Of a stretch of 64,000 nt of DNA, positions 8,105-17,756 are shown one piece after another. Where the stretch lies: positions 62,001 to 126,000 of the forward strand of contig CAMYLT010000007.1 in assembly GCA_947259505.1 (NCBI GenBank). Direction: 5' to 3'. This DNA comes from an uncultured Porticoccus sp. Its GTDB lineage: Bacteria > Pseudomonadota > Gammaproteobacteria > Pseudomonadales > Porticoccaceae. The notes below the pieces were generated by a model. The model was not told where the DNA came from. It was given only the letters and a program-made list of their open reading frames with translations, and ran no database searches. Each line of letters starts with the position of its first letter. Positions within the stretch are counted from its first letter, which is position 1. Position numbers and translations under genes: made by a program.

Positions 8105-9013
8105 CTATATAAAGGACGGCACCGTCACCAGATAGTGATCCAGCAGCATAATCACAAATAATGCCATTAGATAAACAATGGAGTATTTGAATGTATCCAT
8201 TCCGGCATCAGGCTTTTTGCCAATCATCATCACAATGGCCCAATAAATGAAGCCTACACCTAACACCAATGCCCCCAGCAGGTAGAGCCAGCCGCTCATG
8301 CCCGTCACAAATGGCAGCACGCTGATCACCAGCAACATCAGGGTATAAAGAAAGATGTGTAGCTTGGTGTACTTTTCACCGTGGGTGACTGGCAACATAG
8401 GAATATCTGCCTTGGCGTACTCATCTTTTCGATGTACCGCCAGAGCCCAGAAATGCGGGGGAGTCCATGCAAAAATAATCAGTACAAGAAGTAGGGCATG
8501 GCCATGTATCTCACCTGTCACAGCGGTCCAACCCAACAGCGGCGGGGCGGCTCCGGCCAAGCCGCCAATAACGATATTCTGTGGCGTAGCGCGTTTCAGG
8601 AAGAGTGTGTAAATAACAGCGTAGCCTAGCAACGAAGCCATGGTCAGCCATGCGGTGAGCGCATTGATGTAAATCAGCAGAACCGCCATGCCTACAACGC
8701 CCAGCACTGCGGCAAACACCATCGCCTGAACTGGCTCTACACGCCCTTTGGCCACCGGGCGATTAAATGTTCTGGCCATGATGGTATCAATCCGACGATC
8801 TACCACATGATTGACCACTGCAGCTGCACCCGCACAAAGAGCAATGCCAAGATTACCCAGAATCAGCACATCTACGGGCACCATACCCGGTACAGCGAGA
8901 AACATGCCTATCACCGTAGTGAGAATCATCAGGGCAACTACATTGGGCTTGGTCAGCTCCAGATAGTCACGCCAGCTGGCTTTTTCCATATTCAGTTCTG
9001 CTTCATTCAACAT
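8105..9013 (-). CDS. cyoE: Protoheme IX farnesyltransferase (heme O synthase)
   Basis: Also called CtaB. Adds the farnesyl chain to protoheme to make heme O. The 302-aa polytopic membrane protein has the UbiA-type prenyl-diphosphate motif [15 protein letters not shown] and the second loop [15 protein letters not shown]. The ATG at 9013 has a good SD (GGGAG, 7-base spacing) and starts one base after the ctaA stop, so the genes are translationally linked. Its product is the substrate of CtaA next to it. Confidence 0.95.
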   Translation of the reverse strand: MLNEAELNMEKASWRDYLELTKPNVVALMILTTVIGMFLAVPGMVPVDVLILGNLGIALCAGAAAVVNHVVDRRIDTIMARTFNRPVAKGRVEPVQAMVFAAVLGVVGMAVLLIYINALTAWLTMASLLGYAVIYTLFLKRATPQNIVIGGLAGAAPPLLGWTAVTGEIHGHALLLVLIIFAWTPPHFWALAVHRKDEYAKADIPMLPVTHGEKYTKLHIFLYTLMLLVISVLPFVTGMSGWLYLLGALVLGVGFIYWAIVMMIGKKPDAGMDTFKYSIVYLMALFVIMLLDHYLVTVPSFI

Positions 9014-9014
9014 T

Positions 9015-10103
9015 TCAGGACTCCCGCCTCTGATATTCTGGTTTGGCCGTCCAGATCCCAGTCACCAAGGTCACCAGAACAATTAATAAAAGTGCACTGA
9101 ACAGATGATGCAGTAGCGCTGTCAGCATCGGCGCCATCAGCAGATTGTTAGCTACACCGAGCAGCAATTCCACTGCCATCAACATCAACATCGTCAGCGC
9201 GAGCAGGCGTACCTGGTTGTTTTTAACGCGCAGTAGAGCGGTGCCAATTATGACGGCCAACACCGCCAGAACCAACCCTCCGATTCGGTGAGTCACATGG
9301 ATTGCCACCCGCGCTTCGGTTTCAAGCTTCCCACCCAGATAATTGGGGCCCACGCTCTGTGCCAGATCAAAACCACTTTTAAAGTCCATCTCAGGCCACC
9401 ATTGCTGCTGGCATGTGGGGAAATCTCCACAGGCAAATGCAGCATAATTTGAGCTAGTCCAACCACCAAGAGCGATTTGCACGAACAACAGCACCAACAT
9501 AGCTATCAACCAGGGTTTGATCTGCTGCAACTGCCTATAGGCAATGTAGGTAATTGGCCAGGGTCTGCTACCCAGCCTCAGGGCGAGCAACCATAGCAAT
9601 GAAAACGTCGTCATGCCAGCCACCAGATGGAATGTCACCACCTGAGGCAATAATTTCAAGGTGACTGACCACATACCAAAAAGTGACTGCCAGACGACCA
9701 GAAAGAGAATCAGCGTAGGTAGGCGAAATGGGTACTCCTCCATTTCCCTCCGTCGCCAGGAAATAATGGCCAGCGCTATCGCCAGTACACCCAATATGGC
9801 CGCGAGATAGCGGTGCGACATTTCCAACCATGCTTTTGCTGGCTCAACGATTGAATTTGGATAGAGTAGCTCAGCCTGAACAATTTCCAGGCCATCACTT
9901 GGCCAGAGTATCTGGCCATAACAGCCGGGCCAGTCAGGGCAGCCCAGACCCGCATCGGTCAACCGAGTAAAAACGCCCAACAGCAATACCAGCGCAGCAA
10001 CGAGAACAGCTGCCAGCGCCAATTTAAATCCGGCTTTGCGATATCTTGGCTTGCTAAATGTAATCATGACGCTGGGCGATAAGGCCTCTGTTTTCACCAA
10101 CAC
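9015..10103 (-). CDS. ctaA: Heme A synthase (COX15/CtaA family)
   Basis: Oxidises the heme O methyl group to give heme A for the aa3-type oxidase. The 362-aa polytopic membrane protein has [19 protein letters not shown] after the first helix and conserved His residues in [23 protein letters not shown] and LLHHLFSA. The longest start is a GTG at 10103 that overlaps the upstream stop by one base; ATG at 10067 ([11 protein letters not shown]) is a plausible alternative. Neither has a strong SD. It lies between the C-x3-C protein and ctaB. Confidence 0.93.
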   Translation of the reverse strand: MLVKTEALSPSVMITFSKPRYRKAGFKLALAAVLVAALVLLLGVFTRLTDAGLGCPDWPGCYGQILWPSDGLEIVQAELLYPNSIVEPAKAWLEMSHRYLAAILGVLAIALAIISWRRREMEEYPFRLPTLILFLVVWQSLFGMWSVTLKLLPQVVTFHLVAGMTTFSLLWLLALRLGSRPWPITYIAYRQLQQIKPWLIAMLVLLFVQIALGGWTSSNYAAFACGDFPTCQQQWWPEMDFKSGFDLAQSVGPNYLGGKLETEARVAIHVTHRIGGLVLAVLAVIIGTALLRVKNNQVRLLALTMLMLMAVELLLGVANNLLMAPMLTALLHHLFSALLLIVLVTLVTGIWTAKPEYQRRES

Positions 10104-10741
10104 TAGTGATCTGGTGAATATTTCATCAGATGTTGAATATCTTCAATGATGTCATTGCCGCTGTTGGCCATGGTATAGCTCATCATTACTCGTCCATCCT
10201 GATCCACCAGATAAACCCTGAGCGGCTCTCCAGAATCGGCGCCTGATAGAAGGGGTGCATTCGTTTCCGCGAGCAATGTTCTCATCTCTTCTTCATCACC
10301 GTAGAGGGTATGCAGGAAGGGATGGAGCTTCAGGTATTCAGCGGTATCACTCTCAACATGATTGTCAAAATTCAGATAGAAACGCTCAAAGCGTCGACTA
10401 TATTTTCCTAGGCTGATATGTACCTGACGCGTCAAGTAGAGGAGGTCTCGGCACTCTTGGAGACAGTTTGCATTGCCCGGTATCATCATCCGCCATTTGA
10501 CTTTCTGCTCATCAAACAACCACACCTGTCCTTCACCGTCTTTTAACGTAAGGTTTTTTATGGAGACAGCCGGAAGTACGAATTCACCGTGGTTGGTTGT
10601 ACCCAAACTCTTAAGAAGACTATTTCGTGCTTCTTCGGTATGCGGAAACAGCAAGAATCCAGCTATGATCACACCCCCGAGAATGATCACCATCAGCCAT
10701 ACTTGCCATTGACCGCCTTTCTTATTCTGCTGCTGAGTCAT
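10103..10741 (-). CDS. Membrane-anchored C-x3-C protein of the cytochrome oxidase cluster
   Basis: A 212-aa protein of unknown function, conserved at this place (between surf1 and ctaA) in Pseudomonas-type clusters. One transmembrane helix near residues 14-31 leaves the rest in the periplasm. C93 and C97 form NCLQECRDLL, the same C-x3-C spacing as the copper site of SCO proteins. The C-terminus (LRVYLVDQDGRVMMSY) resembles the last strands of a thioredoxin fold. I infer a diverged SCO/thioredoxin-like assembly or redox factor; this is not shown. No SCO-type third ligand His is obvious. It overlaps surf1 by 20 bases. Confidence 0.75.
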   Translation of the reverse strand: MTQQQNKKGGQWQVWLMVIILGGVIIAGFLLFPHTEEARNSLLKSLGTTNHGEFVLPAVSIKNLTLKDGEGQVWLFDEQKVKWRMMIPGNANCLQECRDLLYLTRQVHISLGKYSRRFERFYLNFDNHVESDTAEYLKLHPFLHTLYGDEEEMRTLLAETNAPLLSGADSGEPLRVYLVDQDGRVMMSYTMANSGNDIIEDIQHLMKYSPDH

Positions 10742-11525
10742 TACGTTCCTCTTTCTTTTTCTGACCCATCACACGACGGGATTTGATCAGGTCACCCAAA
10801 TTAGAGCTGGCAAAAAGGGTGAGCACTACCAAAACAATGGCCATCGCTGACCACTGCACGGCATAACCTATATGTTTTCCCGGTTGGACGTTCACTACAT
10901 CCCAACCTGTTTCCAATGCGCCAGGGGCTTGTTCATCAAGCCGCAGGCTATAGTCGTAAAGGGGAATTGCCAGCTTTTCAGCCACTTTCTCCGGAGACGC
11001 ATTCTGAATAATTTTGGGACCCGCCTCAACCGCCCAGATGTCTTCCCCGAGCATTAGCTGCTGCCCTGGCGAACGATAGAGGTACCCCGTTAACAACACC
11101 ACATCCTGCACTTCAGGTACTAACGGCAATTGACTGCGATCAGCATTTCCCAACAACCAACCTCGATTGATCAACAACCACCGCCCTTCAACTGTTTTGA
11201 AAAGGGAAATAACCTCAAAACCCGGCCGGCCATGTCTGACTCGGTTGTCCAGCAGAAGGGGAGAGCGATTGTCGTATTCACCTTTTACTTGGACGCGCAA
11301 ATACTGTTGATCCTGGTACTTCTCGGCCTGAGACAGGGATACCGGCGTGGCTATACCACGTTGGAGATGGTTTTCTAGCAACAGCTCTTTTTCCGCTGCA
11401 CGCTCCAATTGCCACAGCGCAAGACTCACAGTCAACGGCAAAAAAAAAGCCGTAAAAAGCAGTATTTTCCAGTTCCACAGCCACTGGAAAGAAACTCTGG
11501 TTTGTTGCTGTGTATGCTGAGACAT
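10722..11525 (-). CDS. SURF1 family cytochrome c oxidase assembly protein
   Basis: A 267-aa protein with an N-terminal and a C-terminal transmembrane helix enclosing a periplasmic domain, the SURF1 layout. Family markers are LALWQLERAAEKELLL after the first helix, WLLINRGWLLG in the middle and HIGYAVQWSAMAIVL at the last helix. SURF1 helps place heme A in subunit I. It heads the minus-strand run surf1, C-x3-C protein, ctaA, ctaB, sco and is divergent from the DUF2909 gene. Confidence 0.93.
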   Translation of the reverse strand: MSQHTQQQTRVSFQWLWNWKILLFTAFFLPLTVSLALWQLERAAEKELLLENHLQRGIATPVSLSQAEKYQDQQYLRVQVKGEYDNRSPLLLDNRVRHGRPGFEVISLFKTVEGRWLLINRGWLLGNADRSQLPLVPEVQDVVLLTGYLYRSPGQQLMLGEDIWAVEAGPKIIQNASPEKVAEKLAIPLYDYSLRLDEQAPGALETGWDVVNVQPGKHIGYAVQWSAMAIVLVVLTLFASSNLGDLIKSRRVMGQKKKEERNDSAAE

Positions 11526-11567
11526 CTGTGGTTAAATCATTTTCTTTGAATCGCGAATGTAAAGATC

Positions 11568-11822
11568 ATGTTGCTCAAAGCCATTATCGTTTTCCTGTTT
11601 ATTGCCGTACTGATCAGTCTTAGCAGTGCGCTGGTCTTCCTGATGAAAGACGTCGGCAACTCAAGAAAAAGAACACTCTATGCGCTAGGCATCAGGGTTG
11701 TTTTGGCGATCGCCCTCGTTGGGACTATTGCTTGGGGCATCTATTCAGGACGACTTTCCAGCCAGGCCCCTTGGGACAGGCAACTTCATCCAGACCGGGT
11801 GGCCCCTCAATCCTCACCCTGA
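11568..11822 (+). CDS. DUF2909 family twin-transmembrane protein
   Basis: An 84-aa protein with two hydrophobic helices (about 2-26 and 40-62) joined by a short basic loop (KDVGNSRKR). Small proteins of this kind are typically encoded within cytochrome oxidase gene clusters, often opposite to the flanking genes as here. Function unknown. The last 20 residues are hydrophilic and proline-rich. It converges on coxC with a shared terminator between them. Confidence 0.8.
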   Translation: MLLKAIIVFLFIAVLISLSSALVFLMKDVGNSRKRTLYALGIRVVLAIALVGTIAWGIYSGRLSSQAPWDRQLHPDRVAPQSSP

Positions 11823-11860
11823 TACTTTCTATATTTCTTTCTTTCCATCCCACAAAGATA

Positions 11861-11890
11861 AAAACGGCCAGGAAATCCTGGCCGTTTTTA
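11861..11890. terminator. Bidirectional intrinsic terminator between DUF2909 and coxC
   Basis: AAAAACGGCCAGGA (11861-11874) and its exact complement (11877-11890) form a 14-bp stem around AA; in practice the loop would open to four or more bases. A T tract follows on both strands, so it can end both converging transcripts. Confidence 0.88.
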
Positions 11891-11916
11891 CGACTGGAGG
11901 TAGCCTAAGCTATCTA

Positions 11917-12822
11917 TCAGGCCAGTACGTACACAAAAATGAACAGGCCAACCCAGACCACATCCACAAAGTGCCAGTACCAGGAAGCCGCTTCAAAACC
12001 AAAGGCGTCGTCGTGTGTGAAGTGACCTTTCAGACCGCGCAGGAACTGAATCAGCAGCATGATGGTACCCATGGTCACGTGCGCGCCGTGGAAACCGGTC
12101 AGCATAAAGAACGTGGTTCCATAGATACCAGATTCCAGGGTCAGGCCCATGTGCTGGTAGGCGTGAATATATTCTTCAACCTGTAATACCAGGAAGATGG
12201 CACCCAGCAAAACGGTTAAGCCCAACCAGGCATTGAACTTGGTGCGGTTGTGATTTTTCAGCGCAGTGTGAGCCATGTGAACCGTGACACTGGAGGTCAT
12301 CAGTACCACTGTGTTCCAGAGAGGCAACCAGCTAAAGAGCTTGTCCCAGCCGGGGAAGCTCATGTTCTGATCTGGGCCTTTAAACTGTGCCGCTTCACCA
12401 TTTGCCACCATATCCGGAGTGGTCATCAGTGGCCAAGCAGGCTCAAAGCCTTCCCACAATAGAGTATTGCTCGCGAAGCCGCCTTCACCACCCAGCCAGG
12501 GCAGCACCAGCACACGCACATACCACAGTGCGCCAAAGAAACAGGCAAAGAACATCACTTCAGAAAAAATGAACCAGCTCATGCCCCACACATAGGAGCG
12601 CTTGAGTTGATCACTGTTCATGCCAGCCATGTTTTCTTTAATGACCGTGCTGAACCAGGTATACAGGGTAAAGACCATGATCAGGACACCGGCCAGGAAT
12701 ACCATGGCGCTACTTCCCTGAACCCAGGAGCCAGCACCATAGGCCATCACACCCATACCGGTGGCAGCCATGATCGGCAACCGGCTCTGCTCGGGAACGT
12801 AATAGTTGCTCTCAGTTGACAT
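11917..12822 (-). CDS. coxC: Cytochrome c oxidase subunit III
   Basis: A 301-aa polytopic subunit of the terminal oxidase. It shows the family features WFIFSEVMFFACFFGALWYVR, the GFHGAHVTMGTIMLL helix and the C-terminal ASWYWHFVDVVWVGLFIFVYVLA. The ATG has SD GGAG with 7-base spacing. It is the last gene of the coxB-coxA-ctaG-coxC operon and is followed by the terminator at 11861-11890. Confidence 0.96.
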   Translation of the reverse strand: MSTESNYYVPEQSRLPIMAATGMGVMAYGAGSWVQGSSAMVFLAGVLIMVFTLYTWFSTVIKENMAGMNSDQLKRSYVWGMSWFIFSEVMFFACFFGALWYVRVLVLPWLGGEGGFASNTLLWEGFEPAWPLMTTPDMVANGEAAQFKGPDQNMSFPGWDKLFSWLPLWNTVVLMTSSVTVHMAHTALKNHNRTKFNAWLGLTVLLGAIFLVLQVEEYIHAYQHMGLTLESGIYGTTFFMLTGFHGAHVTMGTIMLLIQFLRGLKGHFTHDDAFGFEAASWYWHFVDVVWVGLFIFVYVLA

Positions 12823-12870
12823 TGGTTTTCTCCGTCATCGCCATGCGCGTTCGCACGGCACTTTTTATCA

Positions 12871-13422
12871 TCAATTCGCTTGTGCCAACGAGTCGCCAGC
12901 GCGGCTCGTAATATCAAACAGTGTGTAGGACAGCGTGATGGTGGTCACCGCCTTGGGCAAATCGCGGTCGACAATGAACACCAGTGGCAGATCGGCCTCT
13001 TCCCCCGCTTTCAGCGGCTGCTGATTAAAGCAGAAGCACTCGGTTTTGTGGAAATACTCGGCCGCATTAAATGGCGTCACATTGGGTATTGCTTGTGCCA
13101 CCATATCCCGGTGAGTGCGGTTCTTGGCGTAAAACGCCACCTCTGTCGGCTCACCCGGGTGTACTTCAACCTCATACACCTTTGGACTGAACTGCCAGGG
13201 CATAGCGGCATTGTTAGTCGCTACGAACTGCACTTTCACCGTGCGGCTGACATCTACACCAGCCTCAGTAACCTCATAGGGTCCACCTGTCTTACCGCCG
13301 ATACCTGTAACTTCACAAAACATGTCATACAGCGGCGGCATCACGAACATTGCAAAGAGGAACATGCATACAGCACCGCCCAGCAGCTTAACCAGCAATG
13401 ATCTGTTCGGCTTGTTATCCAT
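12871..13422 (-). CDS. ctaG: Cytochrome c oxidase assembly protein CtaG/Cox11
   Basis: Copper chaperone that builds the CuB site of subunit I. A single N-terminal transmembrane helix precedes a periplasmic immunoglobulin-like domain. The copper-binding motif is KTECFCFNQQPL and PWQFSPKVYEVEVHPGE is the expected family block. ATG at 13422 gives 183 aa, starting MDNKPNRSLLVKLLGG; a GTG five codons upstream is the alternative. It lies between coxA and coxC, 30 bases after coxA. Confidence 0.94.
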   Translation of the reverse strand: MDNKPNRSLLVKLLGGAVCMFLFAMFVMPPLYDMFCEVTGIGGKTGGPYEVTEAGVDVSRTVKVQFVATNNAAMPWQFSPKVYEVEVHPGEPTEVAFYAKNRTHRDMVAQAIPNVTPFNAAEYFHKTECFCFNQQPLKAGEEADLPLVFIVDRDLPKAVTTITLSYTLFDITSRAGDSLAQAN

Positions 13423-13452
13423 ATCCCTCTCGCTCACACGTCCTACAATGTC

Positions 13453-15006
13453 TTACTTAACTTCCGGGGGCGTTGAGAACGTGTGGTAGGGGGCCGGGGT
13501 GGCAACAGTCCACTCCAAACCTTCTGCACCTTCCCAAGTTTTCGGCTCGCTCACGGGAGTACCAGCTTTAATTGTACGAATCACGTTAAACATGAACAGC
13601 AGCTGGGAAGCACCGTAGATAAAGGCACCAATACTGGAAATCATATTCCAATCCGAGAACTGCAGGGCGTAGTCAGCATAGCGACGGGGCATACCGGCCA
13701 GACCCAGGAAGTGCTGCGGGAAGAATGTGATGTTGAATCCGATAAAGGAGATCCAGAACTGCACCTTACCCATGGTCTCGTTGTACATACGACCACACCA
13801 CTTCGGCAGCCAGTAGTAAACAGCCGCTGTTCCTGAGAACACCGCACCAGCCACCATCACGTAGTGGAAGTGGGCTACTACAAAGTAGCTGTCATGGTAC
13901 TGCACGTCAGAGGGAGCAATCGCCAGCATCAAGCCGGTGAAGCCACCAATGGTGAACAGGATGACAAAGGCAATAGCAAACAGCATGGGTGTTTCATAGG
14001 TGAGTGAGCCACGGAACATCGTGCTAACCCAGTTGAACACTTTGGCCGCAGTGGGGACTGCAATGAGCATGGTCGCGTACATGAAGTACAACTCACCACC
14101 TATCGGCATACCAACCATGAACATGTGGTGAGCCCACACGATAAATGACAGGAAGGCGATAGAAGCAGTCGCGTACACCATAGAGCTGTAACCAAACAGT
14201 GGCTTACGACTGAAGGTGGGAATAATGTGAGAAATCACACCAAACGCCGGCAGAATGATGATGTACACCTCGGGGTGACCGAAGAACCAGAACACGTGCT
14301 GGAACAATACGGGATCGCCACCACCGGCAGCATCAAAGAAGCTGGTACCGAAGTTGATGTCCATCAGCATCATGGTGACCGCGCCAGCCAGAACAGGCAT
14401 AACGGCAATCAGCAGGAATGCCGTGATCAACCAAGTCCAGACAAACATCGGCATTTTCATCAGCGTCATGCCTGGCGCACGCATGTTCAGTACGGTGGCA
14501 ATGATATTGATAGAACCCATGATTGATGACGCGCCCATGATGTGAACACCAAAAATGAAGTAGTTCACTGTGCTGGGGGCATAGGTTGTGGATAGCGGTG
14601 CATAGAAGGTCCAGCCAAAGTTCGGCGCACCTCCTTCCATGAACAACGTGGATGCCAGCAGCGCAAAGGCAAAAGGCAGAATCCAGAAGCTCAGGTTATT
14701 CATGCGTGGCAGGGCCATATCAGGCGCGCCAATCATCATCGGAATCAGCCAGTTAGCCAATCCGACAAATGCCGGCATGATGGCGCCAAACACCATCACC
14801 AGACCATGCATTGTGGTCATCTGGTTAAAGAATTCGGGTCTGATAATTTGCATGCCGGGCTGGAACAGCTCGGCGCGAATCACCATGGCGAAGAAGCCAC
14901 CCAGCAGAAACATAGCAAAGCTGAACCAGAGGTACATCGTGCCAATGTCTTTGTGGTTGGTGGTAAAGAGCCAGCGGCCAATACCTTTAGCGGGACCGTG
15001 TGCCAT
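13453..15006 (-). CDS. coxA: Cytochrome c oxidase subunit I (aa3 type)
   Basis: Catalytic subunit of the heme-copper oxidase, 517 aa with about twelve helices. Visible landmarks are WLFTTNHKDIGTMYL at the N-terminus, the heme a ligand region MTTMHGLVMVFGA, the CuB/cross-link motif WFFGHPEVYIIILPAFG, the CuB His pair WAHHMF and the heme pair HFHYVM. The HPEVY motif and K-channel region place it among A-type oxidases. SD GGAGG with 8-base spacing supports the start. Confidence 0.97.
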   Translation of the reverse strand: MAHGPAKGIGRWLFTTNHKDIGTMYLWFSFAMFLLGGFFAMVIRAELFQPGMQIIRPEFFNQMTTMHGLVMVFGAIMPAFVGLANWLIPMMIGAPDMALPRMNNLSFWILPFAFALLASTLFMEGGAPNFGWTFYAPLSTTYAPSTVNYFIFGVHIMGASSIMGSINIIATVLNMRAPGMTLMKMPMFVWTWLITAFLLIAVMPVLAGAVTMMLMDINFGTSFFDAAGGGDPVLFQHVFWFFGHPEVYIIILPAFGVISHIIPTFSRKPLFGYSSMVYATASIAFLSFIVWAHHMFMVGMPIGGELYFMYATMLIAVPTAAKVFNWVSTMFRGSLTYETPMLFAIAFVILFTIGGFTGLMLAIAPSDVQYHDSYFVVAHFHYVMVAGAVFSGTAAVYYWLPKWCGRMYNETMGKVQFWISFIGFNITFFPQHFLGLAGMPRRYADYALQFSDWNMISSIGAFIYGASQLLFMFNVIRTIKAGTPVSEPKTWEGAEGLEWTVATPAPYHTFSTPPEVK

Positions 15007-15019
15007 GACTTAATCCTCC

Positions 15020-16168
15020 TTATTGGCCTTGCTTGAATTTGAGAACGTCAATGGGCTGCACCAGATCGCCAGTCGCATTACCCCAAGCATTACGCTCGTA
15101 AGTAATAATGGCTGCCAGATCCACTTCAGAGAGCTGTCCACCAAACGCCTGCATTGCAGTGCCGCTCTTACCATTAACCACGATATCCAGATGGCCTTTG
15201 ACATCACCAACAGTGATGGCTGAACCTACCATCCCAGGGAATACCCCTGGAATACCTTCACCATTAATCTGGTGACAAGCAGCACAAGAACGATTGTAAG
15301 CAATCTCGCCCTGAGCCATCAGCTCATCCAGTGTGAAGGTTTTCTTCGCCAGTTCACGCACTGCAGCCACTTCGGCTTTCTTCTTGCCCAACCATGCGTT
15401 GTACTCTTCTTTTTCGAGCACATTGATCACTATCGGCATAAAGGCGTGGCCTTTGCCACACAGCTCAGCACACTCACCACGGTAGATACCCGGCTCTTCA
15501 ATATAAGCCCAGGTCTCATTGACCAATCCAGGGATAGCGTCTTTCTTTACGCCCAGGTCCGGTACCCACCAGGAGTGAATTACATCCTTGGCAGTAATCA
15601 GGAAACGGACTTTGGTTTTGGCGGGGAGAACAAGTGCCTGAGAAACTTCCTGGAGATAGTATTGGCTTTTGGGAGCAGTATTGTAGATTTCTTCTTCCGG
15701 CGTGGTCAGTTCGCTCATATAGGCGACATCTTCACCGAGATACTCATACTGCCACTTCCACTGATAGCCTGTGATCTTGATATCCATTTCAGCTTCAGCC
15801 GTGTCATAGACACTCAGCAATGCGCTGGTTGCAGGAATCGCCATCACAATCAGTAACAGTGCAGGAATCACTGTCCAAACTATTTCTGCGGTAGTGTTTT
15901 CATGAAAGTTCGCAGCAACTGCACCCCTTGATTTACGGTGTGCATACATGCTGTAGAACATAACGCCGAAAACGCCAATTCCGATAACAACACAGATCCA
16001 AAAAATGATCATGTGAATATCGTAGATTGCGTTGCTCACGGGGGTCACCCCCTTGGGCATATTAACAGCCCAACGCTGTGCGTCTTCTGCCAATGCCTGA
16101 CCCATAGAGGCCAAGGACATTACAGGGGCAAGCACAAGCGCGAAAAGCATACGTGCTCTTCTTGACAT
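15020..16168 (-). CDS. coxB: Cytochrome c oxidase subunit II with fused cytochrome c domain
   Basis: A 382-aa secreted and membrane-anchored subunit. A signal peptide (about 1-28) and two transmembrane helices are followed by the CuA domain with H198, C233, E235, C237, H241 and M244 (GECAELCGKGHAFM). A C-terminal cytochrome c domain carries CAACH at 295-299, so the subunit binds its own heme c (caa3-like). The ATG at 16168 has GGAG 8 bases upstream; the longer TTG start at 16186 is rejected. First gene of the coxB-coxA-ctaG-coxC operon. Confidence 0.96.
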   Translation of the reverse strand: MSRRARMLFALVLAPVMSLASMGQALAEDAQRWAVNMPKGVTPVSNAIYDIHMIIFWICVVIGIGVFGVMFYSMYAHRKSRGAVAANFHENTTAEIVWTVIPALLLIVMAIPATSALLSVYDTAEAEMDIKITGYQWKWQYEYLGEDVAYMSELTTPEEEIYNTAPKSQYYLQEVSQALVLPAKTKVRFLITAKDVIHSWWVPDLGVKKDAIPGLVNETWAYIEEPGIYRGECAELCGKGHAFMPIVINVLEKEEYNAWLGKKKAEVAAVRELAKKTFTLDELMAQGEIAYNRSCAACHQINGEGIPGVFPGMVGSAITVGDVKGHLDIVVNGKSGTAMQAFGGQLSEVDLAAIITYERNAWGNATGDLVQPIDVLKFKQGQ

Positions 16169-16355
16169 CGCCCTATCTCCAGTCAATAAGTTATTGTTTA
16201 TAAGTTATTCATTCTCCAAGCCACAACCAGACACCCGGTTCGGGACAGGGAAAACCGCGCGAGTATACCAGACTTTCTTCGCCTCTCTCCAGACTATTCC
16301 CCCCATGTAGCTAGGGTTTTTCTGTCAAAATAGCCTTTTTTAAGCTTGCCAAATC

Positions 16356-17684
16356 ATGCTGCACTCCTCTATTTCCCAACAGGTTTTACGAATCGCGCTG
16401 CCAATGACGCTAGCCAGCATCAGCATTCCACTGCTTGGCTTGGTGGATACCGCTATTCTAGGGCACCTACCTTCAGACAATTATCTAGCAGCGGTCGCCG
16501 CCGGCAGCAGTGTGCTGACCATGATGTTTTGGCTATTCGCCTTCCTGAGGATGGGCAGTACTGGACTAACGGCTCGGGCGTGGGGGGCAGGGGACGAACT
16601 GCGCTGCAAGGAGCTGTTATTTCAGTCACTGCTGCTAGCTATTTTGTTGGGTTTCTTGTTAATTCTACTCAGGCACCCGCTCCTTGAAACAACCCTTACA
16701 TTGATCTCGCCATCTGCCGAGGCATTACCCCTGGCTCGGGAATACTGCTTAATTCGCATCTTTGCCGCACCCGCCACCCTCATTACCTATTGCACGATTG
16801 GCTGGCTACTTGGACTACAACAGGCAAAAGCCACACTGGCAGTCATGCTGTTTATTAACATGGCCAATATCGCTTTGGACTTTCTGTTCATTGTGGGTTT
16901 TGACTGGAACAGCCGCGGCGCTGCCTTGGCTTCTCTGACCGCAGAATATGCAGGCGCTACTGCAGCCTTACTATTAGTCGCTCTGAAGCTCAAGGGACTC
17001 TCCGCCCCTTGGCATTGGCAGCGACTCACCCACTGGCCACACTATCGCTCACTCTTCGCAGTGAATCGGCACCTGTTTGTGCGCACGGCACTACTGGTAT
17101 TTACCATGACATTTTTCACTGCACAAGGCGCGCGGCAAGGGGATGAGGTTCTTGCAGCCAATGCCATCTTGATGCAATTACTGTTGCTGGTGGCATTTAC
17201 TCAGGACGGCTTCGCACATGCCGCAGAGACCCTCACGGGCCAAGCCATCGGCTCACATCAGCTGCCCCGCTTTTATAGCATTAGTTTCGCCACCACAGCC
17301 TGGGGACTGGCAATCGCCTTGCTCGCCACGCTGGCATACCTTTTCTTTCCCCAAGCAATCATCCACCTGTTTACTGATTTGCCCGCCGTAGCCGCTACCG
17401 CCCAGATTTATTGGCCCTGGTTGACTGCCTTGCCTCTGGTCGGCCTGGCCTGTTTTATGGCCGACGGCATTTTTATCGGCAGTGGCAAGACAAGCGCCAT
17501 GCAAAACAGCATGCTGGTTGCCGTTTTGCTGGTATTCCTACCACTCTGGTATTGGTCACGCTCACTGGGCAACCATGGCTTGTGGCTTGCCTATCTCGGA
17601 TTTTTAGCTGCTCGGAGTCTGATGATGGCTGGCTTGTTCGCATATTTTTCACGGTACCGCCTGTGGGGCACCAGCAAAGCCTGA
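16356..17684 (+). CDS. MATE family efflux transporter, DinF-like
   Basis: A 442-aa membrane protein with about twelve helices in two related halves. The N-terminal half shows IALPMTLASISIPLLGLVDTAILGHL and GLTARAWGAGD, typical of DinF-type MATE carriers. These use a Na+ or H+ gradient to export organic cations or related compounds; the substrate cannot be read from sequence. It is divergent from coxB, with 187 bases between the starts. There is no SOS-box evidence that would justify the name dinF. Confidence 0.88.
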   Translation: MLHSSISQQVLRIALPMTLASISIPLLGLVDTAILGHLPSDNYLAAVAAGSSVLTMMFWLFAFLRMGSTGLTARAWGAGDELRCKELLFQSLLLAILLGFLLILLRHPLLETTLTLISPSAEALPLAREYCLIRIFAAPATLITYCTIGWLLGLQQAKATLAVMLFINMANIALDFLFIVGFDWNSRGAALASLTAEYAGATAALLLVALKLKGLSAPWHWQRLTHWPHYRSLFAVNRHLFVRTALLVFTMTFFTAQGARQGDEVLAANAILMQLLLLVAFTQDGFAHAAETLTGQAIGSHQLPRFYSISFATTAWGLAIALLATLAYLFFPQAIIHLFTDLPAVAATAQIYWPWLTALPLVGLACFMADGIFIGSGKTSAMQNSMLVAVLLVFLPLWYWSRSLGNHGLWLAYLGFLAARSLMMAGLFAYFSRYRLWGTSKA

Positions 17685-17756
17685 ATACGCAGGAACTACC
17701 CGCTCTTATGACAAGATATTCTTTGCCTTTTTGATTCGCTCAACTAGGTTTTGATT

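Noticed and set aside
14227-14526. Long plus-strand open frames opposite coxA
   Set aside because: They are rich in His, Arg and Gln as expected for the antisense of a conserved membrane protein gene, and have no SD or known homologue.
15020-16168. A cbb3 or bo3-type oxidase operon
   Set aside because: Subunit II has full CuA ligands and a CXXCH heme site, and heme A synthase is present, so an aa3/caa3-type cytochrome c oxidase is the only consistent reading.
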